This document shows, piece by piece, positions 61,013 to 64,000 of a stretch of 64,000 nt of DNA (within the stretch, counting starts at the first letter, position 1; every line of letters starts with the position of its first letter). A program made the translations under genes and the position numbers. The DNA is from Streptomyces sp. H27-H1 (lineage in GTDB: Bacteria; Actinomycetota; Actinomycetes; Streptomycetales; Streptomycetaceae). The notes below the pieces were generated by a model. That model searched no databases. It was not told the origin of the DNA and saw only the letters and a program-made list of their open reading frames with translations. Location of the stretch: positions 41,595 to 105,594 of the forward strand of contig NZ_JAPNLJ010000028.1 of assembly GCF_026627445.1 (NCBI RefSeq). The letters are read 5' to 3'.

Positions 61013-62262
61013 GCGGAGGCCTCCGTGCGGACGCGGGCGGGGGCCTGCTCCAGCGCCTCGGCGCGCAGCCGGGCGGCGTAACGCAGCGCGACCGCGGTGG
61101 GGTCGTCCGGGTCGGGGGCGGGGCCGCAGCCGCCGCCGGCCGCCGCCGCGAGAGCGGCCCCGACGGTGGTCAGCGCGCCCAGCTCGCCCCGTACGGAGCG
61201 GCCCAGCGCGGTCACCTCGTCGGCCCCGCGCGCCCGGCCCCGGCAGTGGAAGGCCAGCTCGCAGGCGGCCAGGCACTCGGGGGCGTAGGAGGCGGACACG
61301 GCCGAGACGGCCTCGGTCAGCTCTTCGGCGGAGCGCTCCGGATCGAAGCTGAGCCCGGCCGGCAGGGCCTCGGCCAGTTCCTCGACCCGGGTGAGCCGCT
61401 CCAGCTGGCGCCGGGTCACGGAGCGCTCGCGGCGGACGTCGACGGGGGCCGCGGTGGGCAGGTTGGAGAAGTCCTTGGGGCAGACGAGCAGCACGGTGTG
61501 CCCGACCTCGGCGCCGGCCACCTTCGCGGCCGTCGTCTCCAGCGCCAGGACGTAGACGGTGGCCTGGCGGGCGGCGGCCCCCACCTTCGCGGCGTCGGCG
61601 GACCCGTCGATCACCGGGAACGATTTGATCTCCACCACGGTCCAGCGCCCGTCGGGGTGCACGACGACCGCGTCCGGCTCCAGGTAGGCGGGGGAGCCGG
61701 CCACCTCCAGCGCGAGCATGGGGTGGTCGAGCAGGGTCCAGGCCCCGGCGGCGGTCGCGTCGCGCAGCGCGAGCGCGGTGCGGGCGGCGCGGCCCTGGGG
61801 TCCGGCGGCGGTGAGGTCGGGCGTGAGGGCGTCCGGCCCGGGTGGCTCGGCCGCGCCGCCCGGCCCCGCGCCGAGGTGCTCGTACACCAGCCGCAGGAGT
61901 TCGGCTCCGCCGTCGGCCTTGACCTTGGCCTCGAAGGAGTTCCCGCGCACGATGGCGAACTGCGACTGGCCGAAGGCGGCGGGTGAGCCGAGGGCCGCCG
62001 CGAGGACGGTCTTGTCCACGCCGGCGCCGTCGAGCAGGGCGCGTCTGCCGCAGCCCGGGTTGGCGGCGAGGGCCGCCAGCGCGCGGGCGTCGAGCGGGCG
62101 GGGTGCGACGGCGGGGCCGCGCAGGTCAGCGAGCCGTTGCCGCAGAGTCTTCGGGGGCGGCGTCGCCGGCTGCGTGGTCCGCCACGCCATCGGCTGCGCC
62201 GTCGGCCCGGGGGACGGCGGCGGGGTCTGCGGCGGCTGACCGTTGGACGGGTAGGAGCTCAC
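61000..62262 (-). CDS. Fe-S cluster RecB/Cas4-like PD-(D/E)XK nuclease
   Basis: Predicted 420-aa exonuclease. The RecB nuclease set is complete: Glu111 (RGNSFEAKV), Asp197 (LEPDAVVV), Glu211-x-Lys213 (VVEIKSF) and the QxxxY motif at 233-237 (QATVY). Four cysteines are placed as in Cas4, AddB and Dna2: Cys71 (NPGCGRR), then Cys330, Cys334 and Cys340 in ECLAACELAFHC, so a 4Fe-4S cluster is likely. The GTG at 62262 lies inside the end of the PAP2 gene (overlap 137 nt, different frame); an ATG at about 62190 is an alternative start. The operon continues with the unknown protein and the helicase. Confidence 0.85.
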   Translation of the reverse strand: MSSYPSNGQPPQTPPPSPGPTAQPMAWRTTQPATPPPKTLRQRLADLRGPAVAPRPLDARALAALAANPGCGRRALLDGAGVDKTVLAAALGSPAAFGQSQFAIVRGNSFEAKVKADGGAELLRLVYEHLGAGPGGAAEPPGPDALTPDLTAAGPQGRAARTALALRDATAAGAWTLLDHPMLALEVAGSPAYLEPDAVVVHPDGRWTVVEIKSFPVIDGSADAAKVGAAARQATVYVLALETTAAKVAGAEVGHTVLLVCPKDFSNLPTAAPVDVRRERSVTRRQLERLTRVEELAEALPAGLSFDPERSAEELTEAVSAVSASYAPECLAACELAFHCRGRARGADEVTALGRSVRGELGALTTVGAALAAAAGGGCGPAPDPDDPTAVALRYAARLRAEALEQAPARVRTEASACPC

Positions 62263-63076
62263 CCGCGGAAGTCTCCCATCCGCCACCGACAATCGTGGAC
62301 TTACCACGGAAACCGGCTGTTCGGGCGATAGGCGGGAAGGACCCGGCGGGCGCGCTGGGACCGGCGGGCAGGGCGCGGGCGGCGAGGTAGCCGGCGCCCA
62401 TCACGGCGGCCCCGGCGACGGCGTCGAGGAAATAGTGGTTGGCCGTTCCCATGACCACGAGCGTGGTGACGGCGGGGTACGCGGCCCCGAGCGCCCGCAC
62501 CAGGGGCCGGCGCGCGCAGCACCACAGCATGACCCCGCACCACAGGGCCCAGCCCACGTGCAGGCTGGGCATGGCCGCGAACTGGTTGGTGAAGGAGCCG
62601 AGCCCGCGCGGGGCACTGGCCTCCCCTCCCCACCAGCCGTAGGCGCTGTACCGGGCCATCGTGTCGGTGAACCCGTACGAGGCGTCGAGCAGCCGGGGCG
62701 GGCAGGTGGGGACCAGGGCGAAACCGACGAGCCCGAGGAGGGTGGAGGTCATCAGCCAGCTGCGGGCGAATCGATACTGCCGGGGGCGGCGCCGGTAGAG
62801 CCAGACCAGGACCGCCGGGGTGACGAGGTAGTGCAAGGAGGCGTAGAGGAAGTCGGCGGGTATGCCGAGGGCCGCCCGGCGGGTGAAGAGGCGGTTGAGC
62901 GGCCGCTCCAGGTCGAGGGCCAGCAGCTCCTCCAGGCGCAGGATCGCGAGCCCGTGCTCGACGGCCAGCTGGGCATCGCCCCGGACGAGGAGTCTGCCGC
63001 CCGAGTACGCCGCGTAGACGAGTCCCAGGAGCAGCAGTTCGGCCCACCAGCGCGGAGCCTGCCGCCTATTAGTCAT
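62126..63076 (-). CDS. PAP2-superfamily membrane phosphatase (inositolphosphotransferase-like)
   Basis: A 316-aa protein from the ATG at 63076 with about six membrane helices. PAP2_3 motifs: FAAMPSLHVGWALW (SxxxH region) and NHYFLDAVAGAA; the N-terminal LEELLALDLERPLNRLF is typical of the AUR1/Ipt1-like group. It would remove phosphate from, or transfer head groups to, lipids at the outer face. The last 45 residues (Ala/Asp/Gly-rich, after GKSTIVGGG) overlap the start of the nuclease gene in another frame and may be a recently acquired, unconstrained tail. Confidence 0.88.
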   Translation of the reverse strand: MTNRRQAPRWWAELLLLGLVYAAYSGGRLLVRGDAQLAVEHGLAILRLEELLALDLERPLNRLFTRRAALGIPADFLYASLHYLVTPAVLVWLYRRRPRQYRFARSWLMTSTLLGLVGFALVPTCPPRLLDASYGFTDTMARYSAYGWWGGEASAPRGLGSFTNQFAAMPSLHVGWALWCGVMLWCCARRPLVRALGAAYPAVTTLVVMGTANHYFLDAVAGAAVMGAGYLAARALPAGPSAPAGSFPPIARTAGFRGKSTIVGGGWETSAGELLPVQRSAAADPAAVPRADGAADGVADHAAGDAAPEDSAATAR

Positions 63077-63223
63077 ACGGCCTATGACGTGTGTGAAGAG
63101 ACAAGGGTTGCGTGCCGTTCATCTGATGGATGATGGAGCGACGACGCAATCCCCGCAAAGCCGTGCGAATGGTCGGGGCCGTCGCTGTGCCTCCATCTCG
63201 CCCCCTCGACCGGGAGAACTCAT

Positions 63224-63820
63224 ATGGCCCCCCGCATCCTGCTGGCCCGCCACGGCCAGACGGCGTGGTCCCAGCTCGGCAAGCACACCGGACGCACGGA
63301 CGTGCCCCTGCTGGAGGAGGGGAAGCGAGGCGCGAAGCTGCTCGGCGAGCGCCTCGCCCGCGATCCGTGGGCGAGCCTGCGCGGACTGGAAGTGCGCACC
63401 AGCCCCCTGGTGCGGGCCAGCGAGAGCTGCGACCTGGCCGGCTTCGGCATCCAGGCGGAGCCGTGGGACGCGCTGATGGAATGGGACTACGGCGACTACG
63501 AGGGCATGACCCCGGCCGAGATCCAGGCGGTCCGGCCCGGCTGGCTGATCTGGCGCGACGGGGTCCCGGGCGGTGAGTCCCTCGCGGAGGTCTCGGCCCG
63601 CGCCGACGAGGTCGTCACCTGGGCCCGCTCGGCCGAACGCGACGTCCTCGTCTTCGCGCACGGCCACATCCTGCGCACCCTGGCCGCGCGCTGGCTCGGC
63701 TTCGAGGCCTCCTTCGGCGCCCGCATCCGCCTGGACCCGACCTCGCTGTCGGTCCTGGGCTGGGCGTACGGGGCGCCCGCGCTGGAGCGCTGGAACGATA
63801 CGGGCCACCTGGACGCCTAG
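63224..63820 (+). CDS. Histidine phosphatase (phosphoglycerate mutase-like)
   Basis: A 198-aa phosphatase. The phospho-histidine motif is LLARHGQTAW (His10), with an acidic substrate loop EWDYGDYEGMTPAEI and the second histidine in VFAHGHILRTLAARWLG. It belongs to the small-molecule phosphatase type rather than glycolytic mutase. It diverges from the PAP2 operon. Its TAG stop is part of the left arm of a 22-bp inverted repeat. Confidence 0.93.
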   Translation: MAPRILLARHGQTAWSQLGKHTGRTDVPLLEEGKRGAKLLGERLARDPWASLRGLEVRTSPLVRASESCDLAGFGIQAEPWDALMEWDYGDYEGMTPAEIQAVRPGWLIWRDGVPGGESLAEVSARADEVVTWARSAERDVLVFAHGHILRTLAARWLGFEASFGARIRLDPTSLSVLGWAYGAPALERWNDTGHLDA

Positions 63821-63877
63821 TGCTGTGACCGGAAAGGTTCACCGCGTCGCGGCATACCTTTCCGGCCATAGCACTAG
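63817..63877. repeat. Near-perfect 22-bp inverted repeat after the histidine phosphatase gene
   Basis: Arms CTAGTGCTGTGACCGGAAAG(GT) at 63817-63838 and its complement at 63856-63877 match in 20 of 22 positions, with a 17-base loop. It may be a bidirectional terminator or a terminal repeat of a mobile element next to the putative transposase end. Confidence 0.7.
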
Positions 63878-63887
63878 TAGGACTCCG

Positions 63888-64000
63888 TTAGGTGTGGTCT
63901 GGTCTTGTGCGTTCGCGCTGGTGGCGGGGTTTGGGTAGGGGTCGGTGGCAGGTGGTGCAGACGCCGGTCCAGCAGTTCAGCAGGCTCTGGATGGTGTCCA
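63888..64000 (-). CDS. C-terminal end of a cut-off gene, possibly a transposase
   Basis: The last 36 codons of a minus-strand frame run off the window: DTIQSLLNCWTGVCTTCHRP and then a basic Pro/Arg tail. The Cys-x2-Cys (CTTC) and basic tail recall transposase C-termini of Streptomyces insertion sequences, but this is a guess from little sequence. Confidence 0.35.
   Translation of the reverse strand, partial: DTIQSLLNCWTGVCTTCHRPLPKPRHQRERTRPDHT

Overview
This window is high-GC actinobacterial chromosome, almost certainly Streptomyces. The signs are G/C-biased third codon positions, frequent GTG starts, GTGA/ATGA gene overlaps, class E and F sortases with an LAxTG-type substrate, DasR-type operators (GGTCTAGACC) in front of chitin genes, and several DUF families typical of streptomycetes. 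It reads mostly as ordinary chromosome, interrupted by one clear defence island (about 10.9-18.7 kb). An uncharacterised DNA-processing operon lies near the right end (58.1-62.3 kb).

Left part (1-10.9 kb): a class A penicillin-binding protein runs off the left edge. Next come a three-gene ABC exporter (two ABC-2 type permeases and an ATPase), a DUF1707 protein ended by a perfect 18-bp hairpin, a DUF445 membrane protein, small membrane proteins and a GNAT acetyltransferase. A repeat-rich non-coding stretch leads into an AbiEi-like/Vsr-like fusion protein with a minisatellite-encoded N-terminus.

Defence island (10.9-18.7 kb): a minus-strand helix-turn-helix regulator diverges from a plus-strand run of HNH/zinc-ribbon protein, ParB-like protein, SNF2-type helicase and C5 cytosine methyltransferase. 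Facing these on the minus strand are a NaeI-family restriction endonuclease and Vsr. The methyltransferase and vsr stops overlap by 4 nt, nae and vsr overlap by 8 nt, and the nae start overlaps the stop of a SEC-C/TPR gene. This looks like a NaeI-type restriction-modification system with an unusual ParB/SNF2/HNH accessory module.

Centre (19-38 kb): sortase E; DUF3311 plus a sodium:solute symporter; a DUF6412-like protein plus a short YidC/Oxa1 insertase; an FAH-family hydrolase; a divergent oxidoreductase/ROK pair sharing a long palindromic operator; a repeat-rich gap; and an LAHTG surface protein. A probable aminophosphonate uptake and degradation cluster follows: GntR/UTRA regulator, FAD amine oxidoreductase, phosphonatase-like hydrolase, ABC ATPase, two permeases, binding lipoprotein and a secreted phosphatase-superfamily enzyme. 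A HAD-IIA phosphatase ends this part.

Right part (38-64 kb): a secreted LPHTV protein with its class F sortase; three identical tRNA-Lys(CTT) genes; an NlpC/P60 protein; a large SPFH protein; an AA10 LPMO and a GH18 chitinase, both behind DasR-like sites; a fatty-acyl-CoA ligase; IclR; a luciferase-like oxidoreductase; a poly-gamma-glutamate hydrolase family protein; a GGDEF-EAL protein; and an M6 protease followed by ten copies of a hexanucleotide. Then come a prim-pol-like protein, an FMN reductase/MarR pair with three repeated operators, and a minus-strand operon. That operon has a PAP2 protein, an Fe-S RecB/Cas4-like nuclease, an unknown protein and an SF1B-like helicase, resembling a eukaryotic Dna2 split over separate genes. 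A histidine phosphatase and a fragment of a probable transposase end the window.
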